In this document: piece after piece, positions 6,951 through 14,479 of the stretch
How positions within the stretch are numbered: position 1 is the first letter of the stretch
How the letters are laid out: each line of letters starts with the position of its first letter
Source of the DNA: Piscirickettsiaceae bacterium
Lineage (GTDB): Bacteria; Pseudomonadota; Gammaproteobacteria; Nitrosococcales; Methylophagaceae
NCBI GenBank assembly: GCA_018646825.1
Contig: JABGUA010000057.1
Location: 1 to 22,767, forward strand
Direction: 5' to 3'
Length of the DNA: 22,767 bases
Program-made: the position numbers and the translations under genes
Notes under the pieces: model-generated
Told to the model about the DNA's origin: nothing
The model's input: only the letters and a program-made list of their open reading frames with translations
Database searches by the model: none

Positions 6951-8044
6951 ATGCAATTTTCACTATCTAAGGCCAAGATAAAACAAGGGTTATTTCTATT
7001 GCCATTATTTTCTATTGTTTACCCAGTGATTAGCCAAGCAGAACTGAGACAATTTGAGATGACAGTGGAGGAGCTTGAGTTAGAAATAGCCCCTGGCTTT
7101 AAATCTAAAGTTTGGGCCTATAACGGCCAAGTACCTGGCCCGTTGATTCATGTCAAAGAAGGTGATGATGTTGAGGTAACCATGATCAATAACACCACGA
7201 CTAATCACACCATACATTGGCATGGTGTTTATCAAACGAATTCATGGCAAAGTGATGGCGTGCCAGGTGTCTCTCAATTAGGCACTGAACCAGGTGAATC
7301 CCATGTCTACCGTTTTAAAGCGGATAAGCCAGGCAGCCTTTGGTATCACTGCCATGTTAATGTGCCTGAACATGTTGGCTTACGTGGCATGTGGGGGGGA
7401 CTTTTATCGTTGAGCCTAAAGATCCGCTACCGATTGAAAAAGAAGTGACAAAAGAAGCGATTATTATGTTCAGTGGTTGGAGCTCAGAGGTTGCTGATAA
7501 ATTTGGAGAAGGCGGACACCCTACAGAAACAAACGATTATTATTCGATGAATGGCAAATCTTTTCCAATGACACAGCCTTTGCGTGTTAAAGAAGGCGAT
7601 GTTGTAAGGTTCAGATTATTTGGTGCAGGTTCTGAGACAGCATTTCACCTCCATGGTCACGATATGTTGGTGACACATAAAGATGGCTTGCCACTTGATA
7701 GCCCTTATTGGGCTGACGTCATAGATGTACCGATGGGGGCTCGAATTGATGCGATAGTGAGAATGAATAACCCAGGTTTATGGATGAATCATGATCATAT
7801 CGAATCCCATGTCAGCAATAGTGGTAAGACGCCTGGTGGCCCGGTAATGATTGTTGAATATGAATCTATTGAAAAACCAGATTTTTATGCATGGAAGGAT
7901 AAAGATACTAGTTATGAAGCGGATTTTTATATGTCTGAAAGTATGAAAAAAGGCTTTGGCTTACACAATATTTCAGCTTACAAGGCCAATGAAATAAAAA
8001 AAGAACGTAAAAAGAAAAAGAAAAAATGGAAAGAAGAAAAGTAA
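6951..8044 (+). CDS. Two-domain multicopper oxidase (ncgA-like), frameshifted
   Basis: The gene starts at ATG 6951 behind AGGAG, with a signal peptide (cleavage near VISQA, residue 30). The first frame (6951-7448) carries cupredoxin domain 1: HWHG (H89, H91), HCHVN (H133-C134-H135), H141 and M147, so the type 1 copper is in domain 1. The second frame (7391-8044) carries domain 2: FHLHGHDM and MNHDHIESH, with Asp where a type 1 Cys would sit. This is the pattern of type C two-domain oxidases such as the N. europaea blue copper oxidase. The frames join at a run of seven G (7393-7399); eight would restore HVGLRGMWGGTFIVEP, giving about 364 residues. The extreme C terminus is strongly basic (KKERKKKKKKWKEEK). 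Function in nitrite tolerance is inferred from ncgA. Confidence 0.85.
7393..7399 (+). other. G7 run at the multicopper oxidase frameshift
   Basis: Seven G lie exactly where the two halves of the oxidase change frame. In the upstream frame the codons are TGG GGG GGA, which also has the X-XXY-YYZ layout (G GGG GGA) of a -1 slippery site. One extra G restores the full frame. It may be a sequencing error, a phase-variable tract or a slippage site. Confidence 0.8.
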
Positions 8045-8120
8045 TTTTAAGTTAGTACCAAGTGAAAGGATTATCTTTACGATACTGGGCTTTTCTGCTA
8101 GTCTAAATAGGATATTTATA

Positions 8121-8357
8121 GTGAGTGAAATAGAGAAAATGACAGAACAAAAAGACCCAACCATGTCGCAAATTGTTTGGAGCGTGCTTTGCTCTTTTTT
8201 TGGGGTTTCAAATAAAACAAATTATGATCGTGATAGAGTCTATCTCGAGAAGGTAGGTTTTAAGCCTTACCTTTATGCCGCGATTATCTTAACTGTGATC
8301 TTTGTTCTATCTGTATGGACGGTGGTTAATATAGTTTTAAGTAATGCCGGTATCTAA
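8121..8357 (+). CDS. DUF2970 family small membrane protein
   Basis: The 78-residue product contains the DUF2970 signature IVWSVLCSFFGVSNKTNYDRDR followed by one strong membrane helix (YLYAAIILTVIFVLSVWTVVNIVL). Members are small inner-membrane proteins of unknown role, often near respiratory genes. The GTG at 8121 has AGGA eight to nine bases upstream; ATG 8139 is an alternative start that loses only six residues. It lies 76 bases after the oxidase gene on the same strand and is followed by a terminator, so it is plausibly the last gene of the nirK transcript. Whether it takes part in the nitrite pathway is unknown. Confidence 0.75.
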   Translation: MSEIEKMTEQKDPTMSQIVWSVLCSFFGVSNKTNYDRDRVYLEKVGFKPYLYAAIILTVIFVLSVWTVVNIVLSNAGI

Positions 8358-8373
8358 ATAAAAAATTAAGTAT

Positions 8374-8404
8374 AAAAAAAGCCCCTTTTCAGGGGCTTTT
8401 TTTT
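8374..8404. terminator. Bidirectional terminator between the nirK cluster and deaD
   Basis: An A run (8374-8380), stem GCCCC (8381-8385), loop TTTTCA, stem GGGGC (8392-8396) and a T run (8397-8404). The A and T runs make it work in both directions, for the plus-strand DUF2970 gene and the minus-strand deaD gene, whose stop it overlaps. Confidence 0.9.
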
Positions 8405-10226
8405 AACTTGCGTCAGTTGTCTTACGACGTTGGCTAGGCCGACGTGCTTTATCGCGTGCGCGAGTACGTGGTTTACCAGAACGTTTAGCTCTACGCGGAC
8501 GTTCACTGCTATCACCTTGTTCGCCTGACTCAGGTGCATTGAGATTCATCAAACTAATTTCTAATTGTTTGTTGCATACCCAAACTTTCCGAAGTTGTTG
8601 GAATAAATCTTTTGGCATCCCTTCGGGCAAGTCAATCGTGCTGTAATTATCTTGCAAGCTAATTCGGCCAATGTCTTTGCTATCAATGCCTGCTTCATTA
8701 GCAATTGCACCGACGAGATTCTTGGCTTCAGCACCGTGTTCGCGGCCAACTTCAACACGGTAAGTTTGCATACCGGCTTCTGCTTCTCGGATCGCTGAAC
8801 CAATGGTGCGACGTGGTGGTTTACCTTCACGTCTGCTAGGACGCTCACTGTCGGTACGTGCTTCACGTTCACGACGAGCCGGACGTGCTTCTACATGCTT
8901 AACAGGTTTAAGCGGCCGGCTTTTTTGAACCAAATAAGCCAAGGCAGCAGCAACTTCCAGCGGATCCGCTTCATGCTCTTGCTGATAATCATTAATGACA
9001 TTTTGGAAGAAAGCCAAATCTTGTGATTCAATCGTTTCACTAAGCTGTGTGTTAAATTGCATGACACGGCGATCTGCAATATCTTCAGAGTTTGGCAACT
9101 GCATTTTGGTAATGGTTTGGCGCGTTGCTTTTTCAATGGCGAATAACATGCGTTTTTCGCGTGGTGAAATAAAGAGAATTGCTTCACCTTTACGACCGGC
9201 ACGGCCTGTACGACCGATACGGTGAACATAAGACTCGGTATCGTATGGCACATCATAGTTAACAACATGACTGATGCGTTCAATATCTAAGCCACGCGCG
9301 GCGACATCGGTAGCAACCAAGATATCAAGTTTGCCTTTTTTCATACGGTCAACGGCTTTTTCGCGTGCGGCCTGGTTCATATCACCGTTAATAGGTGAAC
9401 TAGAGTAGCCACGCGCTTCTAATTTTTCAGCCAGTTCAGCAGTGGCATTTTTTGTACGAACAAAAATGATCATGGCGTCAAAGTCTTCGACTTCAAGTAT
9501 ACGGGTTAAGGCATCTAGTTTATGCGTGCCGGTAACTTGCCAGTAGCGTTGATTAATAGTGTCAACAGTTGATGTTTTTGTTTCAATACGGATTTCAATT
9601 GGATCTTTCAAATAGCGTTTGGCAACGCGATGAATAAGTCCAGGCATCGTTGCAGAAAATAAAGCAACCTGACGTTCTGCCGGTGTTTCTTTTAGGATAG
9701 TTTCGACATCATCGATAAATCCCATTCGAAGCATTTCATCAGCCTCATCTAGGACTAAAGATTGGAGTTCACCAAGTTTTAGGGTGCCACGGCGAATGTG
9801 ATCTAAAACACGGCCGGGTGTACCCACAATAACTTGAGGATGGCGCTGTAACTGTCGTAACTGAACCCCCATACTTTGGCCACCGTAGATAGGTAATACA
9901 TGGAGACCTTTTAGATGGCGCGCATAGCTTTGAATTGCTTCAGCAACTTGAATTGCGAGTTCACGTGTTGGTGCTAACACTAACATCTGTGGCGATTTCG
10001 CTTTAACGTTAATACGGCTTAGCAGAGGTAAAGCAAAAGCGGCTGTTTTACCAGTACCAGTTTGTGCTTGACCTAATAAATCGCGGCCTTCTAATAATGG
10101 CGCGATACTTTTTGCTTGGATTGGAGAAGGGGTTTCATAACCGGCTTCTTGGACTGCTTTGAGGATCGGAGCAGCAAGCCCTAATTCAGAAAATAGGGGC
10201 GTAGATGAGGGTTGTTCTGTTGACAT
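8403..10226 (-). CDS. deaD: ATP-dependent DEAD-box RNA helicase DeaD (CsdA)
   Basis: DeaD unwinds structured RNA in ribosome assembly and mRNA turnover, especially in the cold. The 607 residues contain every helicase motif: Q motif TPSPIQ (about 32-37), AQTGTGKT (54-61), PTRELA, TPGR (136-139), DEAD (160-163), SAT (191-193), IIFVRTK, TDVAARGLDI and HRIGRTGRAGR. A middle helical segment is followed by a DbpA-type RNA-binding domain (YRVEVGREHGAEAKNLVGAI, ending near LEISLMN) and a basic Arg/Ser/Lys-rich tail that should bind RNA without a fixed fold. Full length for the DeaD/CsdA group. A 5' leader of about 58 nt with a small hairpin precedes the ATG. Other DEAD proteins (SrmB, RhlE) lack this C-terminal domain, so the name is well supported. 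Confidence 0.95.
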   Translation of the reverse strand: MSTEQPSSTPLFSELGLAAPILKAVQEAGYETPSPIQAKSIAPLLEGRDLLGQAQTGTGKTAAFALPLLSRINVKAKSPQMLVLAPTRELAIQVAEAIQSYARHLKGLHVLPIYGGQSMGVQLRQLQRHPQVIVGTPGRVLDHIRRGTLKLGELQSLVLDEADEMLRMGFIDDVETILKETPAERQVALFSATMPGLIHRVAKRYLKDPIEIRIETKTSTVDTINQRYWQVTGTHKLDALTRILEVEDFDAMIIFVRTKNATAELAEKLEARGYSSSPINGDMNQAAREKAVDRMKKGKLDILVATDVAARGLDIERISHVVNYDVPYDTESYVHRIGRTGRAGRKGEAILFISPREKRMLFAIEKATRQTITKMQLPNSEDIADRRVMQFNTQLSETIESQDLAFFQNVINDYQQEHEADPLEVAAALAYLVQKSRPLKPVKHVEARPARREREARTDSERPSRREGKPPRRTIGSAIREAEAGMQTYRVEVGREHGAEAKNLVGAIANEAGIDSKDIGRISLQDNYSTIDLPEGMPKDLFQQLRKVWVCNKQLEISLMNLNAPESGEQGDSSERPRRAKRSGKPRTRARDKARRPSQRRKTTDAS

Positions 10227-10245
10227 TGTTTAACCTGTGAAAGTC

Positions 10246-10263
10246 AGCTTTGTAGTCAAAGCT
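10246..10263 (-). promoter_or_regulatory. Hairpin in the deaD 5' leader
   Basis: AGCTTTG (10246-10252), loop TAGT, CAAAGCT (10257-10263), a 7-bp stem 20 bases before the deaD ATG. Leaders of cold-shock helicase mRNAs are often structured; control by this hairpin is inference. Confidence 0.4.
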
Positions 10264-10290
10264 AATGGAGGGATGAAAGTTAATCGAGTA

Positions 10291-10296
10291 ATTATA
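10291..10296 (-). promoter_or_regulatory. Probable deaD -10 element
   Basis: A perfect TATAAT on the minus strand, which would start transcription near 10284 and give a leader of about 58 nt. The -35 region (TGTATT) is weak. Confidence 0.45.
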
Positions 10297-10350
10297 CGTG
10301 GTTTTATCTATAAAATACAGTTAAATCAGTCTGTTAAATATCATTATTAT

Positions 10351-10370
10351 ACCACTATGCGCAAAGTGGT
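10351..10370. promoter_or_regulatory. Imperfect 20-bp palindrome upstream of the FNT gene
   Basis: ACCACTATGCGCAAAGTGGT pairs with itself at all but one base pair (arms ACCACT/AGTGGT with a TGCGCA centre). It sits between the divergent deaD and FNT genes, 51 bases before the FNT start, and has the shape of a dimeric repressor or activator site. The binding protein is unknown. Confidence 0.4.
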
Positions 10371-10420
10371 TTAATTAGGGCAGAATAAGGATGAGATAGA
10401 GTCGTTATGGGGCTATGACA

Positions 10421-11254
10421 ATGGATAATTTTTCAGTCGACGCTTATACACCCAAAGAAATTGCTGCCAGAATTGAAAAGGCAGGAATCAGCAAAAGTAC
10501 ACATGATCCTATTCGGGTATTTGCTCTAGCCATTTTGGCAGGGGCTTTTATTGCATTGGGTGCCGTCTTTTTTACTGTAGTGGCGCATGACAACACGGGT
10601 ATTGCCAGTGGTTTGATGCGTTTATTGGGAGGCTTCGTCTTTTGTCTAGGCCTTATTTTAGTCGTGGTTGCAGGTGCGGAATTGTTTACAGGCAATAACC
10701 TCATTGTGATGGCATACGTAGATGGAAAAGTAAGCTTTTGCCAATTAATGAAGAATTGGTTGATTGTTTATATCGGTAATTTTATTGGCGCATTAGGTAT
10801 TTTATTACTGATCTATCTAAGTAATCATTGGATGATGGACAGCGGTGGCGTTGGTACCAAAGCCATATTAATAGCCCATGCTAAGGTCAATTTAAGTTGG
10901 ATGGAGGCTTTTAGCAGAGGTATCTTATGCAATATTTTGGTTTGCTTGGCGATATGGCTGTGCTTTGCTGGCCGTAGTGTTGTCGATAAAATCGTCGCAA
11001 TTATTTTTCCTATTACGGCCTTTGTTGCCATGGGGTTTGAACATTCAGTCGCCAATATGTATTTTATTCCGGCCGGGTTAGTAGCGATGCAACAGGCGGA
11101 TTTAGTGGCTATGGTAGGCAATAGTGTCGATTTGGGAAACATGACAATATCTGGGTTTTTAATCACAAATTTATTACCCGTTACGCTGGGTAATATCTTA
11201 GGTGGTAGCATATTTGTAGCGTTGTTTTATTGGTTTATTTATTTACGACATTAA
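10421..11254 (+). CDS. Formate/nitrite transporter (FNT/FocA-NirC family) channel
   Basis: FNT proteins are pentameric inner-membrane channels for small monovalent anions such as formate and nitrite. Six hydrophobic spans are visible. Family landmarks are AGAFIALGAVFFTVV, the GAELFTGNNLIVMAY loop, KNWLIVYIGNFIGAL, the GFEHSVANMYFIPAG segment with the conserved channel histidine, and NLLPVTLGNILGGSIF near the end. I prefer ATG 10421, eight bases after GGGG, over the ATG at 10415, which is too close to that site. The protein is 277 residues, close to the usual length. The dodecin gene follows by 17 bases in the same operon. Formate versus nitrite cannot be read from the sequence; the NirK cluster about 2 kb upstream makes nitrite worth considering. 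Confidence 0.92.
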   Translation: MDNFSVDAYTPKEIAARIEKAGISKSTHDPIRVFALAILAGAFIALGAVFFTVVAHDNTGIASGLMRLLGGFVFCLGLILVVVAGAELFTGNNLIVMAYVDGKVSFCQLMKNWLIVYIGNFIGALGILLLIYLSNHWMMDSGGVGTKAILIAHAKVNLSWMEAFSRGILCNILVCLAIWLCFAGRSVVDKIVAIIFPITAFVAMGFEHSVANMYFIPAGLVAMQQADLVAMVGNSVDLGNMTISGFLITNLLPVTLGNILGGSIFVALFYWFIYLRH

Positions 11255-11271
11255 GACGAAAGGACAATGAT

Positions 11272-11478
11272 ATGGAACATACTTATAAACATATTGAACT
11301 TACCGGAAGTTCTGCAGAGAGTTCAGATCAAGCGGTACAAAATGCCATAAAGAAAGCATCAGAAACAGTAAAAAATTTACATTGGTTTCAAGTGATCGAT
11401 ACGAGAGGTTATATAGAAGACGGTTGCGTAAAGTATTGGCAGGTGACTATCAAGGTCGGTTTTCGAATCGAGGGTTAG
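11272..11478 (+). CDS. Dodecin (flavin-binding storage/buffer protein)
   Basis: Dodecins form hollow dodecamers that bind riboflavin, FMN or FAD pairs and buffer free flavin. The 68-residue product shows the family pattern: YKHIELTGSSAESSDQAVQ, AIKKASETVKNLHWFQV with W38 as the flavin-stacking tryptophan, RGYIEDGCVKYWQVTIKVGF with the flavin-contacting glutamine before VTIKVGF. Start ATG 11272 has AAAGGA upstream; the longer frame from 11230 overlaps the FNT gene and is not needed. It is probably co-transcribed with the FNT gene 17 bases upstream, an uncommon pairing with no obvious mechanistic link. Confidence 0.92.
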   Translation: MEHTYKHIELTGSSAESSDQAVQNAIKKASETVKNLHWFQVIDTRGYIEDGCVKYWQVTIKVGFRIEG

Positions 11479-11525
11479 GAGAGCCGTAGTTTCCTAAAAG
11501 AGGGGGGAAGGGGGAAAGACTGCTG

Positions 11526-11864
11526 TTACGTTGTTTTTTCGAATTGGTGCACCCAGACTTGGTGGCTTGTATCCCATTGCATGCCATCATGCATCTGTAG
11601 AATAAGGTCTTTGTAAGCTGCCATATTGGGATAACCTTCGGCTTTTGCATCGTCATCGGTCATATCTCCAAGCGTTTTACGATCCACAGCGGTAACGGTG
11701 AATAGAACATTTTTGAGCGTAAAAGACTCACCAGGATAGGCATAAAGGCCATCACGACGCTGTTGGGTTTTTGTACCGGATAATGCAGATTCGACCAGTT
11801 TTGGGTGGGTAACGAGCCGGTCTATTTCACAACTTTTTTCAGGGTAATTCATTTCGGACAACAT
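11526..11864 (-). CDS. ASCH/PUA-like domain protein
   Basis: The 112-residue protein has the look of an ASCH domain: a beta-barrel opening with HPKLVESALSGTKTQQRRDG, then YAYPGESFTLKNVLFTVTAVDRKTLGDM and DDDAKAEGYPNMAAYKDLILQMH. The ALSGTKTQQRR stretch corresponds to the conserved GxKxxxxR element of ASCH proteins, which bind RNA or nucleosides. No catalytic role can be assigned. Its ATG overlaps the stop of the SYLF gene by one base (TAATG), which supports this start over the ATG four codons later, since neither has a good ribosome site, and implies translational coupling. Family assignment is moderately sure. Confidence 0.75.
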   Translation of the reverse strand: MLSEMNYPEKSCEIDRLVTHPKLVESALSGTKTQQRRDGLYAYPGESFTLKNVLFTVTAVDRKTLGDMTDDDAKAEGYPNMAAYKDLILQMHDGMQWDTSHQVWVHQFEKTT

Positions 11865-12427
11865 TATTTGGTAATTCGGGTAAATTTTGAACCTTCGAGT
11901 GTTAAATTGACCATTAAACCTTTATTACTAAAAACAAAACCTATAATAGGGTCATGGATATCAATGGTATTAATATCTTCTGCAGCGCCCCATTCGACGA
12001 CAGCAACAGAGCCATCGACACCGACTTTCCAACCTTCAAATTGTTGGAACTTGAGAAGGGCCTCTTCAGTCAAGAAAACCAGCACAATAGACTTTGATTG
12101 TGCACCGGCTTGTATGCCTATCGAAGCTGCAGCAGTATTGTAATAAGCACGGGTCCGACCATTAATTAATAATGCACCTTCACCATATTCTCCCCCAATA
12201 AAAAAACCTGCTTTTATGACTTTTGGAAAGACTAAAAGACCTTTAGCACGTTTTAAAAATTCATTACCGCCAGGAATATCTTGGCTAAATCGTTTTAGTG
12301 TCTCATCAACACCAATATTGATTTCGGTAGAAGAAGCAGAGAAACTCGTCGTAGGCAAGGAAGCTAATACAAAAGCAAGAAGACTAAAAAAGATTATGAA
12401 GTACGGACGCCGACGTTGATTAGGCAT
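11864..12427 (-). CDS. Secreted SYLF (DUF500/Ysc84) lipid-binding domain protein
   Basis: The 187-residue product begins with a basic stretch and a signal peptide (YFIIFFSLLAFVLASLPTTS, cleavage near TSFSA), so it acts in the periplasm. The rest is a SYLF domain: FLKRAKGLLVFPKVIKAGFFIGGEYGEGALL, then AAASIGIQAGAQSKSIVLVFLTEEAL, and a C-terminal VDGSVAVVEWGAAEDI / FVFSNKGLMVNLTLEGSKFTRI. SYLF domains bind lipids or actin in eukaryotes; the bacterial role is poorly known. No lipobox cysteine is present, so it is probably soluble. It is translationally coupled to the ASCH gene. Family assignment is firm. Confidence 0.88.
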   Translation of the reverse strand: MPNQRRRPYFIIFFSLLAFVLASLPTTSFSASSTEINIGVDETLKRFSQDIPGGNEFLKRAKGLLVFPKVIKAGFFIGGEYGEGALLINGRTRAYYNTAAASIGIQAGAQSKSIVLVFLTEEALLKFQQFEGWKVGVDGSVAVVEWGAAEDINTIDIHDPIIGFVFSNKGLMVNLTLEGSKFTRITK

Positions 12428-12494
12428 GGCTTCGATATACCCTCTTTAGTAAAAGAAGCATTTAAAGTAGCATGGAATCAACATGGAATAAAGC

Positions 12495-12525
12495 CTCAAC
12501 ACCCATAAAAAGAAAGGGTGTTGAG
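12495..12525 (-). terminator. Probable terminator of ybiT
   Basis: CTCAACACCC (12495-12504) pairs with GGGTGTTGAG (12516-12525) around an 11-base loop, 19 bases past the ybiT stop. On the minus strand the stem is followed by GCTTTATT, a weak U tract, so it may be an imperfect rho-independent terminator or an mRNA-protecting hairpin. Confidence 0.55.
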
Positions 12526-12543
12526 AAGCTATAATGTGATGGC

Positions 12544-14139
12544 TCAGCTGATGCCTTGGCTGACAAGGTATTCTTCATAACTACCCCTAAAATCAACGAT
12601 ACCTGTTTCGGTCATATCAAAAATCCGCGTGGCTAAAGAAGACACGAATTCGCGATCATGACTGACAAAGAATAACGTACCGTCATATTGTTCAAGTGCC
12701 ATGTTCAAGGATTCGATTGATTCCATATCCATATGGTTAGTTGGTTCATCCATGATAAGAATATTGGGTTTTTGCAACAATAACTTACCGAACATCATCC
12801 GGCCTTTTTCACCACCGGATAATACGGAGGCTTTTTTGTCGATCATGGTGCCTGAAAATAATAAACGACCCAATGCGGCACGAATGACTTGCTCATCATC
12901 TGATGGTCTTCCCCATTGCTGCATCCATTCAAACAGGGTTAAATCATTTTCAAAAAACCGTTCATGATCTTGTGCGTAATAACCAATATTGGCATTCTCT
13001 GACCATTTTACTTCACCCGCTCTGGGCGGCATTTCATTTGCTAGTGTTTTAGCAAGCGTTGATTTACCGATACCGTTAGGACCAAGAATGGCAATACGTT
13101 CACCGACTTCGGCCATGAATTTAAAACCTTCGAATAAATCGGGTTCATCATCATAACCTTGGCTAATTTTATTAACTTCAAGGGCATTTCTAAACAACTT
13201 TTTTTCTTGTTCAAAACGGATAAAAGGGTTCATCCGACTTGAAGGTTTAATATCGTCTAATTGAATTTTATCAATTTGTTTAGCACGAGAGGTCGCTTGT
13301 TTGGCTTTAGAGGCGTTAGCCGAAAAGCGTCGGACAAAATCTTGTAACTCAATAATTTGTGCTTTTTTCTTCGCATTGTCAGAAATTTGTTGGGCACGGG
13401 CTTGGGTCGATGCCAACATATATTCATCATAAGTACCGGGATAGATGCGTAATTCACCAAAGTCCATATCAGCCATATGGGTACAGACGCTATTCAAGAA
13501 ATGGCGATCATGCGAAATAATGACCATGGTGCCATTTCGCTGGTTAATGATGTCTTCCAACCAACGAATAGTATTGATATCCAAATGGTTAGTTGGCTCA
13601 TCAAGTAGAAAAATATCGGGATCAGCGAATAGCACTTGTGTCAGCAAAATACGGAGTTTCCAACCGGGTGCGATTTCACTCATCGGCCCATAATGTTGCT
13701 CGGTTGGGATACCAACGCCTAATAGTAATTCACCAGCACGTGATTCAGCGGTGTAGCCATCCATTTCTGCATACTGGCCTTCAAGCTCAGCTACTTTTAG
13801 CCCGTCTTCTTCAGACATTTCAGGCAAATTGTAAATGCGGTCACGTTCCTTATGTACTTCCCATAACTCTGGATTGCCCATGATCACTACGTCAATAACA
13901 CGCTGATCTTCATAAGCAAATTGGTCTTGCTTTAAGACGGCGAAGCTTTCGTTGACATCGAAACTGACATTACCAGAAGTGGGGTCTAACTGCCCCGAAA
14001 TTATTTTCATAAACGTCGACTTACCGCAACCATTGGCACCAATAAGGCCATAACGGTTGCCCCCGCCAAACTTGACGGAAACATTTTCAAATAAGGGCTT
14101 AGCACCAAATTGCATGGTGATGTTTGCTGTAGTTAACAA
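12544..14139 (-). CDS. ybiT: ABC-F ATPase YbiT
   Basis: ABC-F proteins act on the ribosome and have no membrane domain. The 531-residue protein has two ABC domains: first Walker A GANGCGKST (34-42), the YbiT-typical signature EIAPGWKLRILL in place of LSGGQ, LLDEPTNHLD and SHDRHFLN; then a linker (NAKKKAQIIELQDFVRRFSA); then second Walker A GPNGIGKST, signature VLSGGEKGRMMF, MDEPTNHMD and SHDREF. Length and motifs match E. coli YbiT (530 residues) better than EttA or Uup. The start is TTG at 14139 with AGGA nine bases upstream, giving MLTTANITMQF, equivalent to the MLVSSNVTMQF of E. coli. A TATAAT box at 14197-14202 may drive it. Confidence 0.95.
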   Translation of the reverse strand: MLTTANITMQFGAKPLFENVSVKFGGGNRYGLIGANGCGKSTFMKIISGQLDPTSGNVSFDVNESFAVLKQDQFAYEDQRVIDVVIMGNPELWEVHKERDRIYNLPEMSEEDGLKVAELEGQYAEMDGYTAESRAGELLLGVGIPTEQHYGPMSEIAPGWKLRILLTQVLFADPDIFLLDEPTNHLDINTIRWLEDIINQRNGTMVIISHDRHFLNSVCTHMADMDFGELRIYPGTYDEYMLASTQARAQQISDNAKKKAQIIELQDFVRRFSANASKAKQATSRAKQIDKIQLDDIKPSSRMNPFIRFEQEKKLFRNALEVNKISQGYDDEPDLFEGFKFMAEVGERIAILGPNGIGKSTLAKTLANEMPPRAGEVKWSENANIGYYAQDHERFFENDLTLFEWMQQWGRPSDDEQVIRAALGRLLFSGTMIDKKASVLSGGEKGRMMFGKLLLQKPNILIMDEPTNHMDMESIESLNMALEQYDGTLFFVSHDREFVSSLATRIFDMTETGIVDFRGSYEEYLVSQGIS

Positions 14140-14158
14140 GGCGGTGTTCCTGTGATGG

Positions 14159-14173
14159 TAAGCATTATGCTTA
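14159..14173. promoter_or_regulatory. Short palindrome in the ybiT leader
   Basis: TAAGCA-TTA-TGCTTA, a 6-bp inverted repeat between the probable -10 and the ybiT start. It could be a regulator site or small hairpin; there is no further support. Confidence 0.25.
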
Positions 14174-14196
14174 AGTGTGGTTTAGAAAAACCCGCC

Positions 14197-14202
14197 ATTA
14201 TA
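14197..14202 (-). promoter_or_regulatory. Probable ybiT -10 element
   Basis: Perfect TATAAT on the minus strand just past the stop of the GIY-YIG gene, 58 bases before the ybiT start. The -35 would fall inside the GIY-YIG coding end and is weak. Confidence 0.4.
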
Positions 14203-14206
14203 CATG

Positions 14207-14473
14207 TTATGACTGTTGTTCGATAAGGACTATTTTAGCTTTATGGGAGAGTTTCTTAATGGCAGCTTCTCGTTTGGAGGCAGTACTGCGGTCTGGGTGA
14301 GGCTCATTAAACACCATTTTCTTTGCCGGACTGGTATTAAAAAACCGCGCACCTGTTTGCTTATTTTGGTGTTCGGAAAAACGGCGCGCTAAATCTGTGG
14401 TAATGCCGGTGTAAAAATGGCCATTTTCGGCTTCTACAATATAAACAAACCAATTACTTTTAGAGCTGGCCAT
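14207..14473 (-). CDS. GIY-YIG nuclease superfamily protein (YhbQ/UPF0213 type)
   Basis: This 88-residue stand-alone GIY-YIG domain opens with NWFVYIVEAENGHFYTGITTDLARRFSEH, where VYIV and YTGI stand for GIY and YIG and the following Arg in DLARR is the catalytic arginine. KREAAIKKLS carries the conserved glutamate region. E. coli YhbQ is of the same size; proteins of this group have been described as DNA structure-specific nucleases, but the physiological role is uncertain. It starts six bases after the msrB stop, so the two are co-transcribed. Assignment to the family is firm. Confidence 0.92.
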   Translation of the reverse strand: MASSKSNWFVYIVEAENGHFYTGITTDLARRFSEHQNKQTGARFFNTSPAKKMVFNEPHPDRSTASKREAAIKKLSHKAKIVLIEQQS

Positions 14474-14479
14474 AAAGGC

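Noticed and set aside
11479..11525. G-rich runs between dodecin and the ASCH gene as a G-quadruplex or terminator
   Set aside because: Only two G runs are long enough and no hairpin or T run is present.
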